64,000 nucleotides of DNA from Uliginosibacterium sp. (GTDB taxonomy: Bacteria > Pseudomonadota > Gammaproteobacteria > Burkholderiales > Rhodocyclaceae). Below are positions 53,002 through 62,305 of the stretch, in pieces (position 1 is the first letter of the stretch; the number at the start of each line of letters is the position of its first letter). The notes under the pieces were generated by a model. That model was not told the DNA's origin. It saw only the letters and a list, made by a program, of their open reading frames with translations, and searched no databases. Where the stretch lies: contig JADKDZ010000012.1 of the NCBI GenBank assembly GCA_016718265.1, forward strand, positions 62,001 through 126,000, given 5' to 3'. Made by a program: the position numbers and the translations under genes.

Positions 53002-55613
53002 CGCTGCACCACCACGACACCCATGTGGAAATAGTCCTGACGCGCGACATCGTGAAAACCTCTGGCGAGAAGGCGCTCACGCACCGCCTCGGTCATTCCG
53101 CGTAGCGCAACGTGATCAAACAAGAACACCTTCTTGCCGGGCGGCACCTGTGCCGCACGACTCGTATCGATTTGCTCCGCGTTAACGAGCCCCTCAAGGT
53201 AGGCCTCGTAATCGGCACCAAGCGCTGGAATCAGGTAATGGACGTACAGCATCCGGTTGGTCCGCCACATCCCGACCACCCGGTCACCGGGCGCAAAGTG
53301 CTGGGTGATGAATACCGCCGCTTCGCGGTACTGATCCTTGCTGAGCAGAGGACGCTGAAGCCAGTGCTGGATACCCAGGATGAGCACACTGCCAAATATC
53401 ACGGCACAGATGCCCTGCAAATGCGGCCGCAAACGACCTGCCACAAGGGATAGCAGCAGGAGTACGCCGGGTAAAGCGAGCAGGAGGTAGCGTGGATGAA
53501 AAAACTCCATCCCGCGCGTCGCCACCCCCAGCACCACAATGAATGGGAGCACCACGACAGTCAGCCAGACCGGCTCAGGCACACTCGGCGCAGGACGGCC
53601 ACCGGACAAGGAGCACCATACACGCCAAGCCGCCCAAGGGAACGCCAGCACCACCAGCCACATCCAGCCACCCAAGCCGGGAATCACCATACGCCCAGTC
53701 TCTTTCACCGCACGCAACAGTGACAGCAGCATCGTTGTATCGTGCGACACGGGGGAACCCAGCTTGAAGAGAATGCCATCGAGCCCCCAGATCAGATACA
53801 AGGCAACCGGCGCAAATGGTGCGCTCAATACGACCAGGCGCAGCCTATGCCCGGCACGTGCCGCCGCCAAACCGTATAGCGTGACCAGCAGTCCACAGTA
53901 GGGGATGGCATAGTAGTGCGTCATCATGGCTGCCGACATCGCGGCAAGTTGCAGCCAGGAAGGCTGAAGCGGCTTCTCGTCCCGCCTTGCACGCGCAAGA
54001 TCACGCAGCAGCAGCACCGTCACCAGTCCGACCAGAAAACTGGCGAGCGCATAGGCACGTGCCTCCTGGCTATATTCGATCAAGGCACTGTTGCAGGCCG
54101 CCGCAAAGGCAAAATAGATGCGTGCCAGCGGCGGCGACCCGCGCGGCAAGGCACCTGCGAGCGCGATCAGGCCCAGCCCGAATACCACACTCAGCGCGCG
54201 AACAGCTGCGTCGGCCCCGCCCAATACCCTCGTCCAGCCTGCCAACAGAATTTCATACAGCGGGGGCGCCGTATCGGCCTGTTTCCATGACCAGAAGTGG
54301 TCCGGAATATCGAGATCCGCCAGTGCTTTATGCTGGGGAACGGCGTCGGGCGAACCCGCGTGCATCGCAATCCCGACGCTGAAGAGTTCGTCAGACCACA
54401 GACTCTCGCGGTCCAGCCCCTGCCATCGCAAGGCAGCGCCAGCCAACAGCGCACATACGATGCCGGCAAGCACGAATACCCGCGTGGGTTTCAGTTTTCC
54501 CGCGTTCTTCAAAAAAGGGGCTTCGATCAAAGTGTAACTCGCGCTGGCAATCAGTAGCAGTGCGATCACGACCACGCAGAACAGCACTGAGCGCAAACCT
54601 AGCACCGGAACCCGCTGCCCTGCCCACAAGGCAGCAAAGATCAACGGCACGTGAAACAGGTAGATGCTGTAGCTGATTTTGCCCAGATACGCGAGGCCGG
54701 AAATGCGCAAAAGCCGCTCGGCAAGGCCCTGCCGTGGCAACAGCACAAATACCAGCAGCCCGGTGCCGAATGCGATCGCAAGGCCGCTGCGCCAGAACAC
54801 CGCCGCTCCCCAAACCTCCCAACACTGCTCCCGCAAGGGCAATACATACGCAAAAAGGGATGCTGTCACCAACGTGACCATTGCGGTCAGCACGATTCTC
54901 ACCGACACGCCCGACATGCGCGCAAGAACCTCCGGATGGTGGTGTTGCACGGCGGCCAGCACCATGCCGGCGGCAAAGGTATCGAGCGCACCCGGGAGCT
55001 GCGTGGCCCAGAAATAGCGTACCCATGGATCGTGAGGCGCGAGCATGAACACCCCGGCGCGCCAGAGCCATGCGCATACGACAAAACCGCCAATCACCCA
55101 CATCAGCGCATTTCTTGCGCGCAAGGCCGGCGCAGCAAGCAGCATCAGCACATAAAAAGACATCTCGACGCCCAAGGTCCAGTAGACGCCATTCAAGCTG
55201 CCGTGGCTCGCTGCACTCAGATTGTGGGTAAAACTCGCATGGCGCAGCAGATCCTCCGCCAATGCTGGGGTAAAGAAGCCAGCGCCCGCGGCCTGCGCGC
55301 CATACAAGCCCACGAGCACAAGAATGATTGAAGCATAATAAGCTGGCACGATCCGCCGGGCGCGATGAATGCAGAACTCACGCGCAGACCACCGAACAGG
55401 TCGCAATACGGCTCCAAGAATGAAGTACCCGCTCAGCACATAAAAGAGGTCGACGCCGAACATACCCAGCGGCGCGAGACGGGCGAGCAGCGGGAAGTTC
55501 TGGAAGACCCCTGCCAGCGCATGAAGATGCAGCCCGACAACAACCAGTGCCGCCAGCGCCCGCAGCGCATCCAGCGCCGCGACATGGCTGCCGCCTGAAT
55601 CGCCCGCCCTCAT
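52998..55613 (-). CDS. Fusion of acyltransferase-3 and GT-C-like glycosyltransferase
   Basis: 871 residues, a multi-pass membrane protein. Residues 1-370 are an acyltransferase-3 (OafA-type) domain: ALDALRALAALVVVGLHLH with the catalytic His, FYVLSGYFI, and LGKISYSIYLFHVPLIF. From about 400 a second polytopic part has a periplasmic loop SLWSDELFSVG, the acidic first-loop motif of GT-C polyprenyl-phosphate sugar transferases, and several more helices ending in a globular C terminus. So one protein could add a sugar and an acyl group on the periplasmic side. It is coupled to both neighbours by 4-nt overlaps. Confidence 0.85.
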   Translation of the reverse strand: MRAGDSGGSHVAALDALRALAALVVVGLHLHALAGVFQNFPLLARLAPLGMFGVDLFYVLSGYFILGAVLRPVRWSAREFCIHRARRIVPAYYASIILVLVGLYGAQAAGAGFFTPALAEDLLRHASFTHNLSAASHGSLNGVYWTLGVEMSFYVLMLLAAPALRARNALMWVIGGFVVCAWLWRAGVFMLAPHDPWVRYFWATQLPGALDTFAAGMVLAAVQHHHPEVLARMSGVSVRIVLTAMVTLVTASLFAYVLPLREQCWEVWGAAVFWRSGLAIAFGTGLLVFVLLPRQGLAERLLRISGLAYLGKISYSIYLFHVPLIFAALWAGQRVPVLGLRSVLFCVVVIALLLIASASYTLIEAPFLKNAGKLKPTRVFVLAGIVCALLAGAALRWQGLDRESLWSDELFSVGIAMHAGSPDAVPQHKALADLDIPDHFWSWKQADTAPPLYEILLAGWTRVLGGADAAVRALSVVFGLGLIALAGALPRGSPPLARIYFAFAAACNSALIEYSQEARAYALASFLVGLVTVLLLRDLARARRDEKPLQPSWLQLAAMSAAMMTHYYAIPYCGLLVTLYGLAAARAGHRLRLVVLSAPFAPVALYLIWGLDGILFKLGSPVSHDTTMLLSLLRAVKETGRMVIPGLGGWMWLVVLAFPWAAWRVWCSLSGGRPAPSVPEPVWLTVVVLPFIVVLGVATRGMEFFHPRYLLLALPGVLLLLSLVAGRLRPHLQGICAVIFGSVLILGIQHWLQRPLLSKDQYREAAVFITQHFAPGDRVVGMWRTNRMLYVHYLIPALGADYEAYLEGLVNAEQIDTSRAAQVPPGKKVFLFDHVALRGMTEAVRERLLARGFHDVARQDYFHMGVVVVQR

Positions 55614-56578
55614 GTCTGAATGTCAGCCTCGTGTACCGCGCGCACCACGTAGCGCGGCCGCTGCTTGGTTTCCAGATAAATGCGGCCGATGTATTCGCCC
55701 AACACGCCGACACTGAGGAGTTGCAAGCTCCCCATGAAGAGAACGGTGACAATCATCCAGGCGTAACCGGGCACAGCGACGCCACGTACAAGGGTGTAGA
55801 GCACAATCCAGCTGCCATAGGCAAAACTCAGCAATGCCCCCACCAACCCCACATAGGTCCAGATCTTCAGCGGCGCGATGCTGAAGCTTGTAATCCCTTC
55901 GAGTGCAAAGTTCCAGAGTTTCCAGCCGGAGAACTTGCTCTCCCCGGCTGCCCGAGGCTTGCGTGTGTACTCGATCTCTACGGTACGAAACCCAACCCAG
56001 GCGAACAAGCCTTTCATGAAGCGTTGCCGTTCCGGTAGCTTCTTGAGCACCTCGACCACGCAGCGATCCATCAGTCGGAAGTCACCGACGTTCTGCGGGA
56101 TCTTTACGTCCGACAACTCGTTGTGCAAACGGTAGAACCACTCGGCGGTCTTGCGTTTGATCCAACTGTCCGCACGCCGGTCAGCACGGCGTGCAACCAC
56201 CACTTCGGCCCCTGCGAGCCACTTCTCGATCAAGGCAGGAATCAGTTCGGGCGGATCCTGCAGATCAGCATCGATGGGAACCACCGCATCCCCACGTGCG
56301 TGATCGATCCCGGCTGTCAGCGCCGCCTCCTTGCCGAAATTTCGTGACAGTTCCAGCACCCGGATACGCGGTTCGCGCTGTGCGGCGGCCAGCAGTCTGG
56401 TGAGGGTGTCGTCACGGCTGCCATCGTCGACACAGACAAACTCGAACGTCAGCCCAGCGATCGTATCGACCACAGCCGTTATGTGTGCGAAGTAGAGCTC
56501 GACCCCCTCCGACTCATTGAAGAATGGAGCGACGATCGACACCAGACGCGGCCGGCCCTGTTCCTTGGAATAGTCCAC
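55610..56578 (-). CDS. GtrB-like polyprenyl-phosphate glycosyltransferase
   Basis: GT-A enzyme of 322 residues that moves a sugar from a nucleotide to undecaprenyl phosphate: VSIVAPFFNESEGVELYF, FVCVDDGSRDDTLTRL, PIDADLQDPPELIPALI, with two C-terminal membrane helices (IWTYVGLVGALLSFAYGSW, MIVTVLFMGSLQLLSVGVLGEY). It ends GRIYLETKQRPRYVV as GtrB proteins do. Coupled to the fusion gene (4-nt overlap). Confidence 0.92.
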   Translation of the reverse strand: MDYSKEQGRPRLVSIVAPFFNESEGVELYFAHITAVVDTIAGLTFEFVCVDDGSRDDTLTRLLAAAQREPRIRVLELSRNFGKEAALTAGIDHARGDAVVPIDADLQDPPELIPALIEKWLAGAEVVVARRADRRADSWIKRKTAEWFYRLHNELSDVKIPQNVGDFRLMDRCVVEVLKKLPERQRFMKGLFAWVGFRTVEIEYTRKPRAAGESKFSGWKLWNFALEGITSFSIAPLKIWTYVGLVGALLSFAYGSWIVLYTLVRGVAVPGYAWMIVTVLFMGSLQLLSVGVLGEYIGRIYLETKQRPRYVVRAVHEADIQT

Positions 56579-56590
56579 CTCTCCCCCCGA

Positions 56591-56968
56591 TCAGCAGTCG
56601 CCAGGCCGCAAGAATACGAACATGCGCAGCAACAGATAGGTCACGATTACGTAGCACGCTATGGCAAGCACCTGGGCCACATACGCACCAATGTTCAAGG
56701 CCAGACTTTGCTGCAAAACGAAGCGGTTCACGCCGTACCCGAGCAAGACCACAGGCAAATAACGCACGAAACTGCTCACCAGCTGGCCAGCGTCGCGAAA
56801 CGACCAATGGCGGTGCGTCATGAAGGTCACTGGCACCAGCAGCACGAACGCCAGCCAGTTTGCCGTGACCGGACTGAAAACCTGCTGCAGCGCAAATATG
56901 ACCGCCAACCCCAACACCGTGTTGGCGCTGCCAATCGCAACGAACCGGAGAAACGTGCGATCAAGCAT
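56591..56968 (-). CDS. GtrA-family membrane protein
   Basis: 125 residues, four membrane helices, start LDRTFLRFVAIGSANTVLGLA, a typical GtrA. GtrA proteins are thought to flip or help transfer polyprenyl-linked sugars made by GtrB. The ATG at 56968 overlaps the methyltransferase stop by 8 nt; gtrB follows 12 nt later. Confidence 0.88.
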   Translation of the reverse strand: MLDRTFLRFVAIGSANTVLGLAVIFALQQVFSPVTANWLAFVLLVPVTFMTHRHWSFRDAGQLVSSFVRYLPVVLLGYGVNRFVLQQSLALNIGAYVAQVLAIACYVIVTYLLLRMFVFLRPGDC

Positions 56969-57728
56969 CACTCGCCTGCTTCTTGCGCAACACATAGCAC
57001 TGCGTCCACAGCAGCTCACGGACAACGATCAAGTGGCGCAGCCCGCCCTCCAGCCAACGTGCGAGATCACGACCAACAGTACCGCCGAATTCCGCAACGC
57101 CCGGGAGATAGAGGCCACAGTCGTGCTGCTCCAGTACTTCAAAACCCGCATTCTGAATCTGGTTCAGCAAGGCTGTACGGGTCAGGCGGTTGATATGCCC
57201 CAGATCTTCAACGTGTTCGGCGTAGAGTTTGCGAACGAGCCCGCGTACCAGCGGAAACACCAGCAAGCGGGCGAAAAGCTCAGCCGTACTGAAGGCATGC
57301 GGCGTGGTGAGAATCAGGACGCCACCGGGACGCAGCGCACCCGCGATGTTCGAAAGTGCTGTTTGCGACTCAGGCAAATGCTCAATCACTTCAGAGCACA
57401 CCGCTACGTCGTACGACGGCCTAAGCGAGAGGCTCGTGACATCATCAACGCGGGCTTCAACGTTCTCAAGACCCGCGACGGCCGCGACAAAATCCGGGTT
57501 GATGTCAATCGCCAGCACCGGCCCAAGCTTCGCCATCTCGGCGGTGTAGATTCCGCATCCGATGCCGACCTCCAGAAACCGTGTCCCCCTGCGCCGGGCG
57601 TAGCGCTGGATCGCCGCCATCACCCATGCCCGTCGCACGCCGTGCAGCCAGCGACGGCTGGGGTTTGCTGACTCGTAAAGATTGGCCTGAAACGCGATAT
57701 CGCCCTGACCCGGCTTGCGTGCTTCCAT
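56961..57728 (-). CDS. Class I SAM-dependent methyltransferase
   Basis: 255 residues. Motif I FLEVGIGCGIYTAEMA, motif II with acidic ribose contact LAIDINPDFVAAV, then VAVCSEVIEHLPESQTAL. A C-terminal part reads LLNQIQNAGFEVLEQHDCG. It probably methylates a sugar or lipid intermediate, by neighbours; the substrate is unknown. Confidence 0.9.
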   Translation of the reverse strand: MEARKPGQGDIAFQANLYESANPSRRWLHGVRRAWVMAAIQRYARRRGTRFLEVGIGCGIYTAEMAKLGPVLAIDINPDFVAAVAGLENVEARVDDVTSLSLRPSYDVAVCSEVIEHLPESQTALSNIAGALRPGGVLILTTPHAFSTAELFARLLVFPLVRGLVRKLYAEHVEDLGHINRLTRTALLNQIQNAGFEVLEQHDCGLYLPGVAEFGGTVGRDLARWLEGGLRHLIVVRELLWTQCYVLRKKQASDA

Positions 57729-57789
57729 TCATTCCCTTTTACAGCATAAAGACGTAAGCCCCGGCAAAACCCCGGAGAACCAACGGCGT

Positions 57790-58539
57790 CTAGATATCCA
57801 TCCGGTTGAAAACCATTCTTGGCAGATGACGAATGACGAGCATGATCAGCCGCCATTTTGCGGGGGCGTAAACCACCGCAGACCCCCTCGCCATCCCGGA
57901 GACAATTGCGCTAGCCACGTTGCCGGGATCTGCGAGCTTCATACCCTTGGCCTTGAGGTGCGCTGTCATGGGCGTGTCGGTGGGCCCAGGTTTGACTAGC
58001 ACCGCGCGCACAGCACTAGCAGCAAAGCGATGCTGCAATCCCTCCATGTACCGATCAACCAAGCCTTTCGCGGCGCCGTACACGTAATTGGACTTTCGTC
58101 CCCGGTCGCCTGCAACCGAGCCGATCAACCCCAGGGTCCCCTTTCCGGCCACAGCGAAGTGCCCGGCAAACGCTTCCGCAAACAGCACCGGGGATAAGGC
58201 GTTGATCGCCAGCGCATCGCGACAGGCCACGAGTTCCTTCTCACACGACCCCTGGTCCGGTAGAGAACCGTGCGCGATCAAGACTGAATCAATCCCTCCC
58301 TCGCTCCGCTGGACGACGTCCTCAGCAAGACTGGAAATGGCACTGGCATCCATAAAATCCACCGTCAGCACCCGAATGACGACGGCAGGATTGCGAACGC
58401 GCAAGTCGGCCGCCTGGCGCTCGAGACGCGCAAGATCACGCCCAACCAGGGTCAGTTCCGCCGCGTCACTCACCCACAAGCGCGCGCACTGCTCGGCAAT
58501 GGCTGAAGTTGCTCCGATGATCACCCGCTTTTTTCGCAT
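57790..58539 (-). CDS. DprE2-like SDR ketoreductase
   Basis: 249 residues of the short-chain dehydrogenase fold: KKRVIIGATSAIAEQCARLW (cofactor loop), IAHGSLPDQGSCEK, SVAGDRGRKSNYVYGAAKG with the YxxxK catalytic pair (Y..AAK), ending KPGPTDTPMT. In mycobacteria DprE2 reduces the 2-keto form to decaprenyl-phospho-arabinose. It lies 25 nt downstream of the DprE1-like gene. The physiological product here is inferred. Confidence 0.88.
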   Translation of the reverse strand: MRKKRVIIGATSAIAEQCARLWVSDAAELTLVGRDLARLERQAADLRVRNPAVVIRVLTVDFMDASAISSLAEDVVQRSEGGIDSVLIAHGSLPDQGSCEKELVACRDALAINALSPVLFAEAFAGHFAVAGKGTLGLIGSVAGDRGRKSNYVYGAAKGLVDRYMEGLQHRFAASAVRAVLVKPGPTDTPMTAHLKAKGMKLADPGNVASAIVSGMARGSAVVYAPAKWRLIMLVIRHLPRMVFNRMDI

Positions 58540-58564
58540 TGCCCACTATCTCTCTTAATTTGTT

Positions 58565-59866
58565 TCACACGCCCATCAAGCGGCGGGATAACCCCGAACT
58601 GATCCCGGGGTCTTTGTACTGCAAGAACTCTTGCACACGCGGATAACCTGCTTCGAACACCTCACGCGGCATTCGTGCGTCTTTGGCTAGATAGATACGC
58701 CCACCCGCTTCCTGAACGATGGCGTCGAGACGGGCAAACAACTTGTGCGAACGCGCACCCCGATTCGGGAAGTCCAGCGCCAGCGTCACACCTGGTCGTG
58801 GGAAGCTCATCATACCCAGCGCTTCACGATGGCCAAAGGTTTTCAACACGGCCAGGAACGACCCCTCTCCTGACCGGGAGATTTCGCGCAACATTGCAGA
58901 AACCGCCTCGCGCCCGCTTTCGCGCGGCACGACGCTCTGATACTGGAAGAAGCCGCGCGGCCCGTACATGCGGTTCCACTCAAGAATATTGTCCAGCGGA
59001 TAAAAGAAGGGCTCGTAGTGCACCACGCTACGACCACTCCGCCACTTCTGCAGACTGAAGTACGCCGTATTGAAGGGACGCAGCGAGAGCTTGTTGACCA
59101 TCGAAAACGGTGGGTCAAATGGTACTCGCAGATTGCGAGAAGCCGGCAGTGGGCGGTCCATCTTCGGGGCGTGATTGCCACGCATGAAAATGCCGCGTCC
59201 ACGGCCCCCGCACATGCAATCAATCCACGAGACGGTGTGCTCCCACGCCGCTTCGGAGCCGTCAGCCAGTTCAAAGAATTCGTTCAGGTTCCCATACGGG
59301 ACATTTTCGGCCTCAATCCAAGGGCCGGCGACCGGGCGCAACTGCAGTGTCGCCTCAACAATCAAGCCGGTCAGCCCCAATCCGCCAACGCTTGCGGCAA
59401 ACCAGTCCGGTCGCAAATCCGGGCCACAATCGATCAGTTCTCCGTCGGTACGCAAAAGGCGAAGCTGCCGCACCTGATCACCGAAAGATCCGAGCACATG
59501 GTGATTCTTGCCATGCACATCGTTGGCGATTGCCCCACCGACGGTAACCAACTGCGTCCCGGGGGTGACCGGTAAAATCCAGCCGCGCGGAATCATGAGA
59601 CGCTGAATGTCGCGCAGCAACACCCCAGCCTCACAACGCAGCAGCCCTGTCTGTTCGTCGAAAGCAATGTAACGATCCAGACCACAGGTGTTCCACAGCA
59701 ATCCATCGGGGTTCAGGCAGACGTCGCCGTAGCTGCGCGCCATGCCCTGCGCCAGCCCTTTTAGGGGCGCGCCACAGATCACATCGCGCAGGGCCTCCCG
59801 ATCACTCAGGTACTGCACCGTGTGCGGGAACGCCCCCAGCTTGCCCCATGCGCTCAGCATCACCAT
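58565..59866 (-). CDS. DprE1-like FAD-dependent oxidase
   Basis: 433 residues of the FAD-binding PCMH/VAO fold: LAQGMARSYGDVCLNPDG, PVTPGTQLVTVGGAIANDVHG, GGLGLTGLIVEATLQL, then FYPLDNILEWNRMYGPRGFFQYQ and the C-terminal LAKDARMPREVFEAGYPRVQ. In mycobacteria DprE1 oxidises decaprenyl-phospho-ribose at C2. The ATG at 59866 or the one at 59860 (TGATG with the UbiA stop) is the start. The triad with SDR and UbiA is strong context. Confidence 0.9.
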   Translation of the reverse strand: MVMLSAWGKLGAFPHTVQYLSDREALRDVICGAPLKGLAQGMARSYGDVCLNPDGLLWNTCGLDRYIAFDEQTGLLRCEAGVLLRDIQRLMIPRGWILPVTPGTQLVTVGGAIANDVHGKNHHVLGSFGDQVRQLRLLRTDGELIDCGPDLRPDWFAASVGGLGLTGLIVEATLQLRPVAGPWIEAENVPYGNLNEFFELADGSEAAWEHTVSWIDCMCGGRGRGIFMRGNHAPKMDRPLPASRNLRVPFDPPFSMVNKLSLRPFNTAYFSLQKWRSGRSVVHYEPFFYPLDNILEWNRMYGPRGFFQYQSVVPRESGREAVSAMLREISRSGEGSFLAVLKTFGHREALGMMSFPRPGVTLALDFPNRGARSHKLFARLDAIVQEAGGRIYLAKDARMPREVFEAGYPRVQEFLQYKDPGISSGLSRRLMGV

Positions 59867-61283
59867 CTGATCGCTCCCATCGCCAGGGTCACTGCGAAGG
59901 CAAGACCCGCCAACAGGCTCGTCCTGTCTTTGACAGCAAAGATAACGGGGTCATCGTGCATCTCGCCACGGTGCGCCTGCAGCCACACCCAGCTGATCCA
60001 GAACACCAGAACAGGCACTGTCCCCCAGACCCACTGCGGAGAGGGATAGAGCCGCAATACTGCATCGCTGTTCAGATACAGCGCCAGGACAAGTGCGGAC
60101 GCAAACCCGGAGGCCACGCCAAGCGCCTGCACTACGGGCGCATCGGACGTGTAGTACCCCCGCCCGTGTACCTTCTCGCTCCCTTGTTTGAACTGCACTT
60201 GCAACTCGGCAAAGCGTTTGACGAAAGACAGCGACAGGAATAGAAAAACCGAGAACGCCAGTAGCCAGAGCGAAATGGGCAGCAAGGCAGCAGCCCCCCC
60301 GGCAACAATGCGCAAGGTGTACAGGATCGCCAAGGTGAGACAGTCAATCAGCACGACACGCTTCAGCCCCAGCGAATAGGCGCAGGTGAGGACGAAATAC
60401 ACGAGGAGCAAGAGCAGAAAACCTGTGCCGACGCTTGCCGCCAATGCCATGCTGACCCCGCACAGTAGGGGCGCCAGCAATACCCCCCACCACACTGGCA
60501 CCAGCCCTGCCGCAAAGGGTCGCCGACGCTTGCGCGGGTGGAGTCGGTCGCTCTCCAGGTCGAGCAAGTCATTAGCAATGTACACGGACGACGCGCACAG
60601 ACTGAAGGCCAGAAACGCCCACAGCAGATTTTGCCAGGCGCCGAAATCAGCCAACTGGTGAGCGGCTAAAAGGGGAACAAACAACAGCCCATTTTTCATC
60701 CACTGGTGTACGCGCAGCATCCGGAACCAGACCCCCGCCCCCACCGCCGCGGGCGGAAATAATTGCTCAAGCTCACAGATCGCCTTCGCCTGTCGCTCCA
60801 CCGTCGAATTGCCATTGACGACCACCGCACGCCGGGCCCGCTGCCAGACTGCCAGATCTGCCGTCGCGTTCCCGGCATAATCGAAGCCCTTCTCGCCGAA
60901 GCGGGAGACCAATGCTTCCGCCTTGTTGGCCCCGGCCAGGTTAGTCTCGCCGTCGCTGGCCATGACCTCATCGAAGACATCCAGGTGCTCAGCAATGGCT
61001 GTTGCCAGGCGAAGGTCAGACGCCGTACACAGGATGAGTCGTCGCCCGGCATGACGCTGGGTCCGCAACCACGCGAGAAACCCCTCGTTATAGGGAAGCG
61101 CCGTGACATCTACGCTCACCCGCTCGGCAATGAGACGTTTCATTACGGCTTTGCCGCGCACCAACCAAGCGGGAATGCGCAATACGGCAAGGGATGCTCA
61201 CGGACCATGCCCAACGCGGTCTCGTGCAACATATCGGTGTGAATCAGGGTGCCATCCAGATCCACGCACAAGGGCAAATTCAT
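59860..61283 (-). pseudogene. HAD-UbiA fusion, decaprenyl-phosphate phosphoribosyltransferase-like, with a frameshift
   Basis: The N-terminal HAD phosphatase start MNLPLCVDLDGTLIHTDMLH lies in one frame and stops at 61143. The rest, from RIPAWLVRGKAVMKRLIAER through a HAD remainder (ILCTASDLRLATAIAEHL, GNATADLAVW) to a UbiA-type membrane part (SSVYIANDLLDLESDRLHPRKRRRP), is in another. One extra G at about 61185-61195 would join them into 474 residues, the usual length of this family. The UbiA part has the N-D-x-x-D motif. Product in mycobacteria (Rv3806c) is decaprenyl-phospho-ribose precursor. Confidence 0.82.
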
Positions 61284-61369
61284 GTTGTTCTTCTCACTCA
61301 AAGCACGTCCGCTCCCGCCGCTTGTCCGGCCATCACCGTCGATTTTCTGGCGACGCTGAGCAAAGCCAC

Positions 61370-62296
61370 CTAACCCAATGCGATACCCAGCCAGAGCGTG
61401 ACGAGGCGTGTTGCGATGGCGATCGCCACCGCCTGCGTGTGTGCCACCCCGATGGTGGCAAGCTGCCAGACCAAAGCGGCTTCCATCGCACCCAACCCGC
61501 CAGGGACCATGCTTGCTGCACCAAACAAGGTCGCGTTGGCAAAAAAACTCACCCCTTGTGCAAGCCCGAGTGGTACCCCGACTTGCATGCAGAGCGCGAC
61601 GAATACACCTGCCTGAATTCCGTAGGCGAACAAGGCCGTCAGTGCAAAAGCGAGCATGCGCGGCACCGTCCACAGGCGTGCCCAGGTATTCAACACGTCT
61701 CGAACCCAGCGCCACGGCAGCCGCGGCAGCCGCTGTTCAAGCCACGCCCACAAGCCGTTTGCGGCAGCGCCGCGCAGCAATTGGCGCAGCATCAAGCTTC
61801 CCCCGACCACCGTCAATACGGCCAGCACGATGCCCCAGGACAGTTTTCCCCCCGCAGCACTGGCCAGCACAGCAAGCACGCAAACGCCGATAACATCCGA
61901 CAAACGATCCGCCAGAAAGGTGGCAAAGCTGTGCTTGGCCGGCACACCATCCCGAAGAAGAAGCAGTGAGCGCACCGTTTCACCGATCTTGCCGGGCGAT
62001 GTCGTCAAAGCCAGGCCAGCAAGATAAACGCCGAAGCTGCGCAAAGGAGGCACGCGATGCCCCAGGCTCACCAGGCAATATTGCCAGCGCAGGAAGCGCA
62101 GAAGATAGGCGCTCGACGCGGCCACCGCGGCACTACAGATCAACGCCACGCCAATGTGCTGCCAGCTTGACAACACTTGCCCCCAGCCGCTCCAGATCAT
62201 CCCCGCGAGATACAGCGCAACACCCGCAGCGATAAACGCAATCAGTCCTCGCACCCAGGCCGGGTGAGTCAGGTCGAAGGTCGAATGGGCCCTCAC
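61370..62296 (-). CDS. LPG-synthase/UPF0104-type membrane protein (flippase-like)
   Basis: 308 residues with about eight membrane helices of the lysylphosphatidylglycerol synthase TM family (PGKIGETVRSLLLLRDGVP, then FANATLFGAASMVPGGLGAM). Related proteins are associated with lipid-linked sugar or lipid translocation. The stop is a TAG after IALG; the same frame continues WITHOUT other stops for 24 codons to 61298, so the natural protein may have been longer. GTG start. Confidence 0.85.
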   Translation of the reverse strand: MRAHSTFDLTHPAWVRGLIAFIAAGVALYLAGMIWSGWGQVLSSWQHIGVALICSAAVAASSAYLLRFLRWQYCLVSLGHRVPPLRSFGVYLAGLALTTSPGKIGETVRSLLLLRDGVPAKHSFATFLADRLSDVIGVCVLAVLASAAGGKLSWGIVLAVLTVVGGSLMLRQLLRGAAANGLWAWLEQRLPRLPWRWVRDVLNTWARLWTVPRMLAFALTALFAYGIQAGVFVALCMQVGVPLGLAQGVSFFANATLFGAASMVPGGLGAMEAALVWQLATIGVAHTQAVAIAIATRLVTLWLGIALG

Positions 62297-62305
62297 GCCA
62301 GGCGC

